Positions 1 to 9,410 of a stretch of DNA of 64,000 nucleotides are shown one piece after another (position 1 is the stretch's first letter; every line of letters starts with the position of its first letter). The position numbers and the translations under genes were made by a program. This stretch comes from Diplonema japonicum (Eukaryota > Euglenozoa > Diplonemea > Diplonemida > Diplonemidae), in assembly GCA_964019335.1 (NCBI GenBank), contig OZ025654.1, forward strand, positions 1 to 64,000, read 5' to 3'. Under the pieces are notes generated by a model. It saw only the letters and a list, made by a program, of their open reading frames with translations, ran no database searches and had not been told where the DNA came from.

Positions 1-719
1 GGGTTTGCGGGTTTGCGGGTTTGCGGGTTTGCGGGTTTGCGGGTTTGCGGGTTTGCGGGTTTGCGGGTTTGCGGGTTTGCGGGTTTGCGGGTTTGCGGGT
101 TTGCGGGTTTGCGGGTTTGCGGGTTTGCGGGTTTGCGGGTTTGCGGGTTTGCGGGTTTGCGGGTTTGCGGGTTTGCGGGTTTGCGGGTTTGCGGTTTGCG
201 GGTTTGCGGGTTTGCGGGTTTGCGGGTTTGCGGGTTTGCGGGTTTGCGGGTTTGCGGGTTTGCGGGTTTGCGGGTTTGCGGGTTTGCGGGTTTGCGGGTT
301 TGCGGGTTTGCGGGTTTGCGGGTTTGCGGGTTTGCGGGTTTGCGGGTTTGCGGGTTTGCGGGTTTGCGGGTTTGCGGGTTTGCGGGTTTGCGGGTTTGCG
401 GGTTTGCGGGTTTGCGGGTTTGCGGGTTTGCGGGTTTGCGGGTTTGCGGGTTTGCGGGTTTGCGGGTTTGCGGGTTTGCGGGTTTGCGGGTTTGCGGGTT
501 TGCGGGTTTGCGGGTTTGCGGGTTTGCGGGTTTGCGGGTTTGCGGGTTTGCGGGTTTGCGGGTTTGCGGGTTTGCGGGTTTGCGGGTTTGCGGGTTTGCG
601 GGTTTGCGGGTTTGCGGGTTTGCGGGTTTGCGGGTTTGCGGGTTTGCGGGTTTGCGGGTTTGCGGGTTTGCGGGTTTGCGGGTTTGCGGGTTTGCGGGTT
701 TGCGGGTTTGCGGGTTTGC
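1..719 (+). repeat. Tandem array of the 8-mer GGGTTTGC
   Basis: 90 head-to-tail units: 24 perfect copies (1-192), one 7-bp unit missing a G (193-199), then 65 perfect copies to 719. Because 8 is not a multiple of 3 and the unit contains no stop in any plus frame, all three plus frames stay open and encode the same repeating octapeptide; these frames are not genes. Runs of GGG every 8 nt would allow G-quadruplexes on the plus strand. The unit looks telomere-like, but the G-rich strand runs inward from the window edge, opposite to a chromosome left end. An interstitial or satellite array is more likely than a terminal telomere. Confidence 0.97.
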
Positions 720-1080
720 AGAGCCCCCACATGGACCTCACCCTTACCACCTCTCACGGGGCCGGCATGGCTCCACACCCATGTGCGCCGAGGGCACCGC
801 TATCCTGATGGGGTTGAAGGAGGCTGCGGAGGTGTACAAAACGGTCGTGAACCTGAGGGGCCGCCCTCTCTACCTGCTGACCGACTCACAGACGATGCTG
901 CGGAGGCTCGCTGGAGGCCCCGGACAGCAGAGGGAGTCCACGGACAGACGGATCTGGGATGCCGCTTCCTGGCTCAGGGCCAAACGCTCTGGTGATGTGC
1001 ACTTCTGGTACATCCCCTCCCACTGCGGTGTGACGGGGAACGAGCTCGCCGACGGAGCGGCCAGGGACGGGCCCATTTAC
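720..1080 (+). pseudogene. Truncated RNase H domain of a retroelement
   Basis: The plus frame read from position 781 encodes a retroelement-type RNase HI segment. Visible are a Glu in CAEGTAI (790-792), the Asp in LLTDSQ (883-885), the His-containing PSHCGVTGNE segment and the closing ELADGAA Asp. The N-terminal beta strand that carries the first catalytic Asp is missing; the GGGTTTGC array begins exactly where it should be. Homology fades near 1068, shortly before it meets the minus-strand cyclase remnant. It is the only plus-strand coding remnant in the window. The reverse transcriptase at 2.9-5.7 kb has no RNase H region, so this fragment probably comes from a different element. Confidence 0.8.
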
Positions 1081-1962
1081 AAACTCAGGTTGATGGCTCT
1101 TTCTGTTGTTCAAAGGAGAGCTGGATGACGCTTCCGTGCTGTCTTCAAAACTGTTGAGTTTTCCCACTCCTTCATCCTGGAGGCAGGACTGGGGTAGGTA
1201 GGGGCGATAGTTATGGAGATTGCAGAGGATGCGGTTGAAAGAGGCGAAAAGGGGGTCGGGGAGGGAGGCGACTTCGAGGACAGACTCAGCGGAGGCGAGG
1301 TCGAAGCGGGACAGGGAGCTGGAGATCTGCTCGGCGGCCGTGATAACCTTGTTCATCTTGCTGCCACGAGTGAAGTAGAAGTCTAGGAGGAAGATCACAC
1401 TGGAGTCAGCAGCAAGTTGAAAATTCAACATGAAGTTCTGCTTGCAGGGAAGCTCAGCACAATTCACTTTTTCGAAACGGTATTCTTGGCTACTTAAGAA
1501 GAAGAGGTCGAAAAGCCCAAAGTGGAGGGTGCTTTCGAAGGCAACAACAACAAACCATGTGTGGAGCATGGCGATGAGGTTCGTGGAGACACGTGAGGGC
1601 AGCTTGCATACAAGGCAGCAATCGATCAATATCACGAACAATGGCCACCTCCTGTTCCCAGACATTGTCACAATTGAATTAAGGTCTGCAATACAAAACG
1701 CAAAACCCAAAAAGTAACAACCAGCCTCAATGAGTCCAAGCCGTACCTTCTTTTCTATCAGAAGAAGCAGCCCCATGGCTGTCATGAGTACCATCGCCGA
1801 AATGTTCAATAATACTTGCAAGAAGGTGCTCATGGCTGATATTAAGCTCCAACCGTAAAGCAAATCAATTGCAAACACTCCAGATATAACTATCTTCTTA
1901 GTAAATACTGTTGTGGCGTCATCGGTCGGCAAGATGACGCGCAGGAACTGGGCGCATTTCAT
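1081..1962 (-). pseudogene. Adenylate cyclase N-terminal membrane half, catalytic domain lost
   Basis: From the ATG at 1962 this frame encodes the membrane domain shared with the cyclase array at 55-64 kb: the DDATTVF-K-K start, several hydrophobic helices, the LFVILIDCCLVCKL segment, the FGLFDLFFLSSQE loop with two Cys, the LLDFYFTRG helix and the start of the helical linker (KMNKVITAAEQISSSLSRFDLA). Similarity ends after NYRPYLP near 1195. The class III catalytic domain that should follow is absent; the frame runs through about 120 nt of unmatched sequence and then into the antisense of the RNase H fragment. This is a fifth member of the family, broken by a rearrangement or retroelement insertion. 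Confidence 0.75.
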
Positions 1963-2905
1963 TACCTGTGTGCATAATAATAACGGGGCTAGTTTCTGAA
2001 ACGTGCTAAAATATTAACTCATAAAAGACGGCTGTTTTTGGTCTAAAAGTCAATTTGAATTTTTCGTTCTGATTCAAAAATAAAATGGCAAGGGTGGAGT
2101 TCTAGCCATATTATTTTCACTAACCCCAGTTCTGGAGCGCAAAGCAACCTGCAAGACGAGCCCAACCTTTGGTAGAGCAGCATTCAAGAAAAACAACTCT
2201 TGCAAGGACACATGCTATCCGGAGGTTCCATGGTTTCGGCAGGCAGCTTATTCAACGTGTCCAGGGTGGGCTGGTTATTTCGTTCTCACCGCTTAAGGCC
2301 GTTCTTTGGGGGGCAGGGTCCGAGGTACCGCAGATATACGACTTGGCCAATTTTCACGTATTTTCATTCAAGAGGTTTCAGGTGGTTTTTAATTTCCGGG
2401 TTTTCCTAATGGTCTCCATGCAGTGGAAACCCACTTTGCAAATCCGTATCATAAATGGGAGAAGCGAAAAGAGTTGTCAAAGACAATCCAGTAACTCTAG
2501 TGCTGATAATCGGAGCTCTACCTCTTTCCCCCGAGTGCCCGCGCCGGTATACACAATCATGTTTAGAGTGTAACTGGTGTCTGATTCGCAACATGCGAAC
2601 ATTTTGAACCCATAACGCTTCCTCTTCGGCTCATAAATGAATCGACACGGCTTCTGCAGCGTAGGTGAAAAACAACTCAAAGGACAAGCCCCCTACTGGA
2701 GGGCCACTCTATCAAAAACAAAGGAAAGACCTCCAGCCCGTTGAAACCCACTATCGGTACGTCTGGACCTGGTACTTTGCGAAATATTTTCCACCTTCTC
2801 GATTTTGTAGTAAAAGGAAGGACCCGCAAGATCCTGACCCTCTTATCGCACAAAAAATACTTCGGTGAAACGGGTCAGAAGGGAATCGCATTTGTTATAA
2901 AATTT
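1963..2905. other. Intergenic, no supported gene
   Basis: Several short frames exist on both strands but none resembles a known protein or shows a convincing coding pattern. It separates the cyclase remnant from the 3' end of the reverse transcriptase element, and part of it may be element-derived. Confidence 0.5.
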
Positions 2906-2943
2906 GATAAATTTCGGTGTGCGGGTGGGTGCTCACCGTTCAG
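2906..2943 (-). repeat. Hairpin repeat, copy 1 (retroelement 3' end)
   Basis: Core read on plus: GATAAATTT, then stem CGGTGTGC (2915-2922), 8-nt loop, GCTCACCG (2931-2938), then TTCAG. The arms pair with one internal T-T mismatch. It lies 9 bp beyond the stop codon of the reverse transcriptase ORF, so on the minus strand it falls in that element's 3' region. Five other copies occur in the window. Confidence 0.8.
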
Positions 2944-2951
2944 GGAGAAAT

Positions 2952-5666
2952 TCACACTAATCGGTCACCGTTCTGCGGTTGCTGTCTGGTGCCTGCGGTG
3001 GCTGTTTGTCGCGATGAGATGGACGGCATCTGGGCGAGAAACATTGCTTGGAGTCGTGCTAGGTAGGGGGCGGTTTGGCTCGAGGAGAAGAGTGGTCTCC
3101 TGTCGTAGCCGTGTGTCGTCGGGCCCCCAAGATGTCGAAGGGTGTGTACCCTTGTCTTTGCGTTGGCGGGGAAAGCATTCTTCCCACTCTTTGCTGTGCA
3201 TTTCTGAATACGTCCTAAGATGTATCGCATCCTTCCAGCCTTCTCTGTGAGCCAGTCCTGGTCGTCGAGGGGTCCAGCCAAGGACTGCCGGGTGGCCTGC
3301 TCATAGTCTACTGCGAGCTCCATCGTCGTGACGGACGTCAACTTCCTACCTGCGTACCATCTTAGGCTTTTCAGCCACCTGAGGACGCTCTTCATGTAGA
3401 ACATTAGGACCTTTCCCGACGCTCCGTTCGATTTCAACAGCTCCACTGTGGGCACAGTGTGCTGCTTCCCCGTTGTGATCTCATCCCACGGGTTGGTGGT
3501 GAGGATTCTGGTGCTCCGTTCAGCCGCTCTGGCGTCTCGTCTTGTCACTACATCCAACAGGTATCGTTGCACGACTGCCGCCTGTTGCTTCGCAGCCCCC
3601 GTTGCGCCTCTTGGAATGATCCCGTGGAGGGCGGTCACTGCAGGTAGGTCACTTCGTGTCATCCCGCCATATCTTTCGTTTGTCAGGGCAGCTCTCGCTG
3701 GTGCACATTCCCATAGGGCGTGCTCCGTGACTTCTGTCGTCGTCTGGCATCGATGGTCGCAGACGTCGCACGCAAGAGACGAGCTTTCCACACCCTCACG
3801 TTCATCCAATTGCTTCCCCCACACTCGAGGGTGTACCGTGAACACTGCACCGCTGATGATCCGCCGCAGTCTGTACGATATCAGCGGTCTCCGTGACTGG
3901 AGCTTCCTCCACCAGGCGTTCGTGGACGGACATGCACCCGCTTCCATTCCAGCAAAAGACGACCTGCCGTGGATCAATTCCTTTGCAACAGCCGGTCTGA
4001 TCGCCTGTCTTACTTCATGGCGTCTCGCACTGGGCACCAGAGCGCGCAAACCTTCAATGAAGGACCACCCCTTGTTCAGGAAGGGTAGCCACCTCTTCAG
4101 CAAGACCCCTAGCGGCCCCCTCTCCTCGTCGTCCTCTCGCTCCCGGTACAGTGTAACAATCTCATTGACTCGCTGCCACAGTTGTGGGGAGGTGAGGCTT
4201 TCTCGCACCAGGCAGTTCACCGTGTTGTAAACAATCTTCGCTTGTGGATATGCTGTGTGTCCAGGTAACAGCACATTGAGCACAGCCATCGGGGATCTCA
4301 TCCTGAAGCGCGGTCCCCACAGGGAAGTCACCGTCGCTGTACAGAGCTTCTTCAGCTGGTTGTCAGACGGCGCAGCGTAGGTCGTACCGTATAGACAGGA
4401 TGGTAGCACAGTGCCCGTCAGCATTGACGCCTTGTTCCCGAAGCTTAATGGCAATGCACCAAGCCGGGACAAACGGCCTTCGGCGGAATGTAGCTTGTCC
4501 AAACTATGTTTCCCGTTCATGTTCAGGATCACGCCAAGCGCCTTGATCCCCTTCGTCACTCTGAACGATGAGCCTGTGCACTTCAACCAAGGGCCGATCT
4601 CATCCTTCGTCGAGAATGCTTGTGACTTGTTTTCGTTAAGGCGCATGCCTGTCCGCTCGCAAAACTCGATTGTTTTGTTGGTCGCTCTCTTGAGTACCTC
4701 GACCAAACGCGCAAGTAGGTACGCGTCGTCCGCGTACGACAGCGATCGCGAGCCAGGTACCTCAGCAATCACGCACTTCACCATCACTGACACCAGAGCG
4801 TTCACCAGGATGACGGAGATTGGACACCCTTGGAGAATTCCATTTGTCACGTGGAACTCGGAACCCACGCCAGTAGGGAAGCGGAAACGTCTTTTGAGGC
4901 CTGCGTACATCGCTTTGAGCGGGGTCAGTATCCTCTGGTGCAAACCCAGGTCTTGCATAAGCCCGAACGCTACTTTCTGTGGCACCCTGTCGAAGCACTT
5001 GACGAAGTCCAGTGCTATGCCGTTAAGAGGGGTGTTGGTCAGCATCGCCGTCTCCAGCTGCGTGCTGAGCTCCATCAGGATGCTGTCCGTCCCGTGACGT
5101 GGTCGAAAACCATGCTGCGAGTCGTCCGCCCATTTCTCTTGCCATGGCGATATATCACGCAACCTGGCACAGGCCCACAGTCTGTAGACCGCACTCGTGA
5201 CTGTGATGGGGCGGTGGTTGAGCGGAGTCCTCTCGCCTCCCTTCGGGATCAGCGTAACCAACGCCGTCAGGAGTGCCTTCGGCCACTTCCCTGTCACCTC
5301 GATGGCGTTGAAGAGCATCGCCCACGCATCCAACAATACATTTGGCATAGCGCGAAGTTCTGCCATCCTCCACCCATCAACTCCCGGTGCTGTCCTCGTC
5401 GATTTCTTGGCCAGAACTGCTCTCAGATCAGCCCCTGTCAGTGGCTGGAGCACCATGTCATGCGTCGAGATGTATGGCCCGTATCTAGCCTTGAAGGCCT
5501 CGTACGATGGTTCTTCATGCCCTTCACCGTACATCTGGAGCACGCCGTCCCATTCCGCGTGCATCATCCTGTCCATCTCGTCGAGGTCTGCGGTCAGCAC
5601 TCCGCCGCTCTCCACTGCCTGCGCCGCTGACGTAGAAGTGTTTTTCACATTATAAAATGTATTCAT
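2952..5666 (-). CDS. Non-LTR retrotransposon reverse transcriptase
   Basis: 904 residues, uninterrupted. Reverse transcriptase motifs appear in order: TRTAPGVDGW near 95, LVTLIPKGG then NHRPITV near 140-155, QHGFRPRHGTDSI near 190, ALDFVKCFDRVP near 225, NGILQGCPIS near 280 and the catalytic SYADDAYLL near 310. A thumb region follows, then a Cys-His knuckle of CX3CX8HX4C form near 632-655, a hallmark of several LINE clades. No RNase H or apurinic endonuclease domain is present. The long open frame suggests a young copy or selection. It copies element RNA at a nicked chromosomal target; the 3' hairpin would be the likely template recognition site. Start chosen at the only ATG after the in-frame upstream stop. 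Confidence 0.9.
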   Translation of the reverse strand: MNTFYNVKNTSTSAAQAVESGGVLTADLDEMDRMMHAEWDGVLQMYGEGHEEPSYEAFKARYGPYISTHDMVLQPLTGADLRAVLAKKSTRTAPGVDGWRMAELRAMPNVLLDAWAMLFNAIEVTGKWPKALLTALVTLIPKGGERTPLNHRPITVTSAVYRLWACARLRDISPWQEKWADDSQHGFRPRHGTDSILMELSTQLETAMLTNTPLNGIALDFVKCFDRVPQKVAFGLMQDLGLHQRILTPLKAMYAGLKRRFRFPTGVGSEFHVTNGILQGCPISVILVNALVSVMVKCVIAEVPGSRSLSYADDAYLLARLVEVLKRATNKTIEFCERTGMRLNENKSQAFSTKDEIGPWLKCTGSSFRVTKGIKALGVILNMNGKHSLDKLHSAEGRLSRLGALPLSFGNKASMLTGTVLPSCLYGTTYAAPSDNQLKKLCTATVTSLWGPRFRMRSPMAVLNVLLPGHTAYPQAKIVYNTVNCLVRESLTSPQLWQRVNEIVTLYREREDDEERGPLGVLLKRWLPFLNKGWSFIEGLRALVPSARRHEVRQAIRPAVAKELIHGRSSFAGMEAGACPSTNAWWRKLQSRRPLISYRLRRIISGAVFTVHPRVWGKQLDEREGVESSSLACDVCDHRCQTTTEVTEHALWECAPARAALTNERYGGMTRSDLPAVTALHGIIPRGATGAAKQQAAVVQRYLLDVVTRRDARAAERSTRILTTNPWDEITTGKQHTVPTVELLKSNGASGKVLMFYMKSVLRWLKSLRWYAGRKLTSVTTMELAVDYEQATRQSLAGPLDDQDWLTEKAGRMRYILGRIQKCTAKSGKNAFPANAKTRVHTLRHLGGPTTHGYDRRPLFSSSQTAPYLARLQAMFLAQMPSISSRQTATAGTRQQPQNGDRLV

Positions 5667-5768
5667 ACAATTGGTAAATTAGAAGAAACATTGATTTGAA
5701 GAAGGCTAAAGGAGTTAGTCACGTAAATCGAAGTTGTCGAGGGCGGAATAGGAAAGTGTCTTTCGCGG

Positions 5769-6716
5769 CTATCGCTCGGAATGATGGATGTGAGTGATGC
5801 TGCCTAGCTCCACGTCCAGAACGTGCTTCTCTGTGAGAGCTCTGTTTCGTAATCTGTCTACAAGTCCCACGATATCGTTAAATAAACTGAAAGCACTTGC
5901 CCCCACAAGAATTCCGAACCACCCGAAGAGGCTGCCCATGAGCTCGAACTCACCCTGTCCCTTGTTGTGCTGGATCTTCCGTATTGTGAACGATGATGGG
6001 CTCAGCAGTACCTGGAAGTGATTGCGCTTGAAGGGGTATTGCGTCATTCCAAATGTGGTGGTGTTCTTTGCGTTTTCTTCATTAGTAAAGAACTCCTGTT
6101 CCAAACCGAAGGACAAGTGTGCTGACTGCCCGAAGCCCACAAAGGTCAAGGACCCGACATGCTTGGGATTAAAGCTGGTGTCGTTTAGGAGTGCATCAAC
6201 AACAGAATGGTCACCGATAGGTACTACAACCTGCCAATAGCCAGAAACGTACGTAATGGGGTCTACAGTGGTGTTGTTCCCAGAGCCGAGTGGGGTACAC
6301 TCATTCAGGTTAGCTTTTGTTCTGTACTCTCTAAACACCAACTTGTATTCTAACCTCAAAATATCGGTAGGTCTCAAGAACCGCACGCCAAGAGACAACA
6401 GCTTTCTGGAATCCAAGAGATGAAAATACTCACCTACCTCATCTTGTTTCTTCACTACAGCAGACGAACAGTCAATGTACGTACGTATGCCATCAGAAAA
6501 TGCACAAATCTTTAACTCGTAAACGCAGTCAGTGAGCGTCTCAGTGTCAACATAGAGACTTGGGGGGTCCAGATAGCTCGCATCTGCAGCCTCATATGCC
6601 ACAGTCTCCTTTCTTCTATGGAAATGCTCGTTTCCAAGCCTCACTGTGACGTAAACAACACCGGCCCACAGCAGGCACAACACAAGGGTCCTCAGGAGAA
6701 TAACCCGTTTATGCAT
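5769..6716 (-). CDS. Two-TM membrane protein, DEG/ENaC-like pore motif (paralog 1)
   Basis: 315 residues from the ATG at 6716; the open frame extends upstream only through a GTG. Topology: short N-terminus, TM1 at about 5-24, a ~230-residue ectodomain with N-glycosylation sites (NNTT, NDTS, NTTT) and paired Cys, then TM2 ending in GILVGASAFSLF, and a ~30-residue tail. In TM2 the spacing G-x3-G-x2-G-x3-GAS matches the pore helix and GAS selectivity filter of acid-sensing and epithelial sodium channels, and the preceding FxVL and FELMG segments also fit. Ectodomain similarity to that family is not evident and the protein is short for it. I infer a minimal trimeric channel; an unrelated receptor of the same topology is possible. 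A CTCTCAG acceptor lies just upstream. Confidence 0.6.
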   Translation of the reverse strand: MHKRVILLRTLVLCLLWAGVVYVTVRLGNEHFHRRKETVAYEAADASYLDPPSLYVDTETLTDCVYELKICAFSDGIRTYIDCSSAVVKKQDEVGEYFHLLDSRKLLSLGVRFLRPTDILRLEYKLVFREYRTKANLNECTPLGSGNNTTVDPITYVSGYWQVVVPIGDHSVVDALLNDTSFNPKHVGSLTFVGFGQSAHLSFGLEQEFFTNEENAKNTTTFGMTQYPFKRNHFQVLLSPSSFTIRKIQHNKGQGEFELMGSLFGWFGILVGASAFSLFNDIVGLVDRLRNRALTEKHVLDVELGSITHIHHSER

Positions 6717-6993
6717 AATATTGAAGCGAACCACCTGAGAGTGCTGTGAATAACAAGAAGAAGAAGAATGCCTTTGGTTGTTCTAGCAAAAATAATGAAC
6801 CGAATAAGAGTAACAACATATATAAGTAAACGGAGGTATAGGAGTAAGAAACAACCGAAGCACCGCAGCCTGCAATTCCTTCGACCACCAGCTGGCGGTG
6901 CCATCATTTGCTAGACGCTAGAAGAAAGGAACAAAAAGTGAGAGAAACGAAATTAATTGCGAATTGCGAGCCGAAGTGAGGCGGAAGGGTAAG

Positions 6994-8028
6994 CTAAACA
7001 AATGTCGATCGGGTATAAGCTTCGGGTGGCTCCTTCTGGTTCTCTACGTCCAGAAGGTGCTTTTCCATCAGAGCTCCCCTCCGAGCCCTCTCTACAAACC
7101 CGACGATATCGTTAAATAAACTGAAAGCACTTGCCCCCACAAGTATTCCGAACCACCCGAAGAGGCTGCCCAAGAGCTCGAACTCACTCTGTCCCTTGTT
7201 GTGCTGGATCTTCCGTATTGTGAACGACGATGGGCTCAGCAGTACCTGGAAGTGATTGCGCCTGAAGGGGTATTGCGTCATTCCAAATGTGGTGGTGTTC
7301 TTCACTTTCTCTCCATTAGTAAAGGATTCCTGTTCCAAACCGAAGGACAAGTGCGCTGACTGTCCAAAGCCCACAAAGGTCAAGGACCCGATGCGCTTGG
7401 GGTCATAGCTGGTATCGTTTAGGAGTGCATCAACAATAGAAAGGTCACCGATAGGTATTACAATCTGCCAGTAGCCAGGCACATACAGCACAGGATCCAT
7501 CCCTGCTGACTCTACGGGTGCTGTCTCTTCAGGTGCATCCTGTCGTGAACCGTTCAAGAGCGTGCACTCACTAAGCTCTGCCTTGGTGTTGTTCTCTCTG
7601 AACACCAACATAAATTCTAACCTCAGAATATCGGTGGGTGTGAAGAACCGTATGCCAAGGGACAGCAGCTTCCTGGAGTCCAAGATGTGAACAGACTCGC
7701 CTGAATCTCCACTAAACTTTGTAACAGCCGACGAACAGTTGACGCCGCTAGAAAATGTACAAACGTTCAGCACAAAGACGCAATCAGTGAGCGTCTCGGT
7801 GTCGACATAAAGGCTGGGGGGGTCTAAGTAATCGACATTCACGGCTTCAAGGGCAACGGTCTCCTTTTTCCTGTCTTGGTACTCGTTTCCGAGCCTCACT
7901 ACAACATAAACAACACCTGCCCACAGCAGGCACAGCATGAGGGTCCTCAGGAGGATGATGCCTTTCCGCCAATGCCTCTCGCTCCTTTCAAGATCACAGG
8001 TAACGTCGCTGGCATTGTCACTTATCAT
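6994..8028 (-). CDS. Two-TM membrane protein, DEG/ENaC-like pore motif (paralog 2)
   Basis: 344 residues from the ATG at 8028. Clear tandem paralog of the downstream gene: same TM1 (about 24-45), ectodomain with Cys at 83, 90, 98 and 155, and TM2 about 286-312 with GAS at 298-300. The N-terminal 20 residues are acidic and unique. The ectodomain carries an extra acidic insert (residues about 160-175) relative to paralog 1. The last ~85 residues, covering the pre-TM2 segment and TM2, are almost identical between paralogs at the nucleotide level, while the N-terminal half differs, which suggests strong constraint or gene conversion. Probable plasma-membrane channel or receptor subunit; the ligand is unknown. 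Confidence 0.62.
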   Translation of the reverse strand: MISDNASDVTCDLERSERHWRKGIILLRTLMLCLLWAGVVYVVVRLGNEYQDRKKETVALEAVNVDYLDPPSLYVDTETLTDCVFVLNVCTFSSGVNCSSAVTKFSGDSGESVHILDSRKLLSLGIRFFTPTDILRLEFMLVFRENNTKAELSECTLLNGSRQDAPEETAPVESAGMDPVLYVPGYWQIVIPIGDLSIVDALLNDTSYDPKRIGSLTFVGFGQSAHLSFGLEQESFTNGEKVKNTTTFGMTQYPFRRNHFQVLLSPSSFTIRKIQHNKGQSEFELLGSLFGWFGILVGASAFSLFNDIVGFVERARRGALMEKHLLDVENQKEPPEAYTRSTFV

Positions 8029-8100
8029 TTCCTAATAACGAAAAAAATATAAAAATACTAGCAATAAAAGCGAGTAAAAAGAAGGGGAAATTAAAACCCT

Positions 8101-9189
8101 TTACACGAGGCGTCGCTTCTTGCTGAGCAGCAAGTCGCAACCCTTCAAGCTTAGGGGACCTAAAGAGGACGTTGTTAAATGAGGAGGGAGACGCAAGTCG
8201 TAGAGGACAGAACACATCTCAAGGCATGAGTGCCCCACGTCGGAAAGAGCAGAGAGTCCCTGCATGTCCAGACATGTCATAGAAGAGCACGACGAAAAAA
8301 AGCAGGAGCCTACTGATATTAACCCCGGTGAGCTGGCAAAAGACACTTCGTGCAAACCACGGCAGCCCTGCATGAAGTCTCCCCCTATCTCCCTCAAGCA
8401 CGACAAGGGAGTTAGGTCGATACTGATAAGGGACGAGCAGTACGACAAGAAACCACTTGGCACCTTTTGTAGACCATTAAGGAAAGTCAGGTCGACTTCC
8501 CAGATACCCGAACAATCGAAGAGAAAATCAATGCCAATTGTTCCCACGGTGGCACTGGGGGTGCAGAGGGACTGTAGGCTAACGCAGGCACATAGAAAGC
8601 TATCTCCAATTTGGCGCAGGTTGTGCATGCTCCGCAAGTCAAGCGACGTGATGTCGTTGCAGCCCATGAGGAAGTTGCACCCGATACGAGTGACGGCAGT
8701 GAGGGTTGTCAAGTCGATAGTATCTAGCTGTGCAAAGTCGAGAAAGCAGTCTGCTAAAGAAAGTACCTGCTGCATGGGATCAATTATCTTGAGGTGGCGA
8801 AGACCGGGAGGGAGAACCGTACTGGGGAGGGAGAGGACCCCACGATCGTCAGGATACACAACAAGCAACAGTGTGAGTGTTGAGCAGTCTCGCAGTAGCT
8901 TCGTCAGCTCTTCGCGTCGCTCTTTCAGTTCTTCGATGCCATTCACATTTATGTCACTCCTCTTCTGCACTGTCACTTTCGCATCTTCTGTAATACCCAG
9001 TTTGCTCAATACTTCTTTGCTGTCCACCACCGTACCTTCGAAAACGATTTCATAACGCCCGCTCACGAGCCCCCATGCCTTCTCTGCCTCCTGTGCTATT
9101 CTCTGTGCTGTGTCAGCTTCACCAATTTCAAAATTCAGTTCTTCCTCAGTGTGTCCATTTACCACAAACAGCGACATCCCCTTCGACAT
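8101..9189 (-). CDS. Ubiquitin-like / leucine-rich repeat protein 1
   Basis: 362 residues from the ATG at 9189 (the frame opens at a GTG eight codons earlier; an ATG four codons inside is an alternative). Residues about 5-75 have a beta-grasp, ubiquitin-like pattern (hydrophobic strands, a central helix, then GRYEIVFEGTVV and a closing KVTVQKR strand). A linker with an ELKERREELTKLLRD helix follows, then about seven BspA-type repeats of 23-24 residues with the form FL-xxC-xxL-xxLDL-xxLxxIxxx. No signal peptide or TM; it ends in a basic KKRRLV tail. Probably a cytosolic scaffold or sensor. Its upstream neighbour has the same architecture, so the two are a diverged tandem pair. Confidence 0.8.
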   Translation of the reverse strand: MSKGMSLFVVNGHTEEELNFEIGEADTAQRIAQEAEKAWGLVSGRYEIVFEGTVVDSKEVLSKLGITEDAKVTVQKRSDINVNGIEELKERREELTKLLRDCSTLTLLLVVYPDDRGVLSLPSTVLPPGLRHLKIIDPMQQVLSLADCFLDFAQLDTIDLTTLTAVTRIGCNFLMGCNDITSLDLRSMHNLRQIGDSFLCACVSLQSLCTPSATVGTIGIDFLFDCSGIWEVDLTFLNGLQKVPSGFLSYCSSLISIDLTPLSCLREIGGDFMQGCRGLHEVSFASSPGLISVGSCFFSSCSSMTCLDMQGLSALSDVGHSCLEMCSVLYDLRLPPHLTTSSLGPLSLKGCDLLLSKKRRLV

Positions 9190-9410
9190 TGAAACCTTCG
9201 TCACGCCTGTCACTTGAGTATCATATCATAGCAACAACGGTGAAAATGATTTTCTTTTTATAACATAAAGCATACCAACGAATGTTAGAAAAAAAAAAAC
9301 TATTCCACCATTCACGATATTACGATATTATATTGTTGCTTTCTGCAAAGAAACAGAAGAAAGAAGGGGGGACTCAAATAAAACTCGACACAAAAATGAA
9401 ACGTGAAAAA

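Larger units (their letters stand above)
2906..5666 (-). mobile_element. Non-LTR retrotransposon (LINE-like)
   Basis: One long reverse transcriptase ORF followed on its sense side by a hairpin repeat that recurs elsewhere. No terminal repeats are visible. No endonuclease or ORF1 is seen upstream: an in-frame TAA lies four codons before the ATG and the next host gene ends 100 bp away. The copy is therefore either 5'-truncated or of a type with a separately encoded endonuclease. Boundaries are approximate. Confidence 0.75.

Noticed and set aside
1-719. Chromosome-end telomere
   Set aside because: The G-rich strand points into the window, the reverse of a left-hand telomere, and the unit is not a standard telomere repeat.
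5-1128. Three overlapping plus-strand ORFs of 267-371 codons with RVCGFAGL repeats
   Set aside because: They are three-frame translations of the stop-free 8-bp array; only the RNase H tail after 780 has protein homology.
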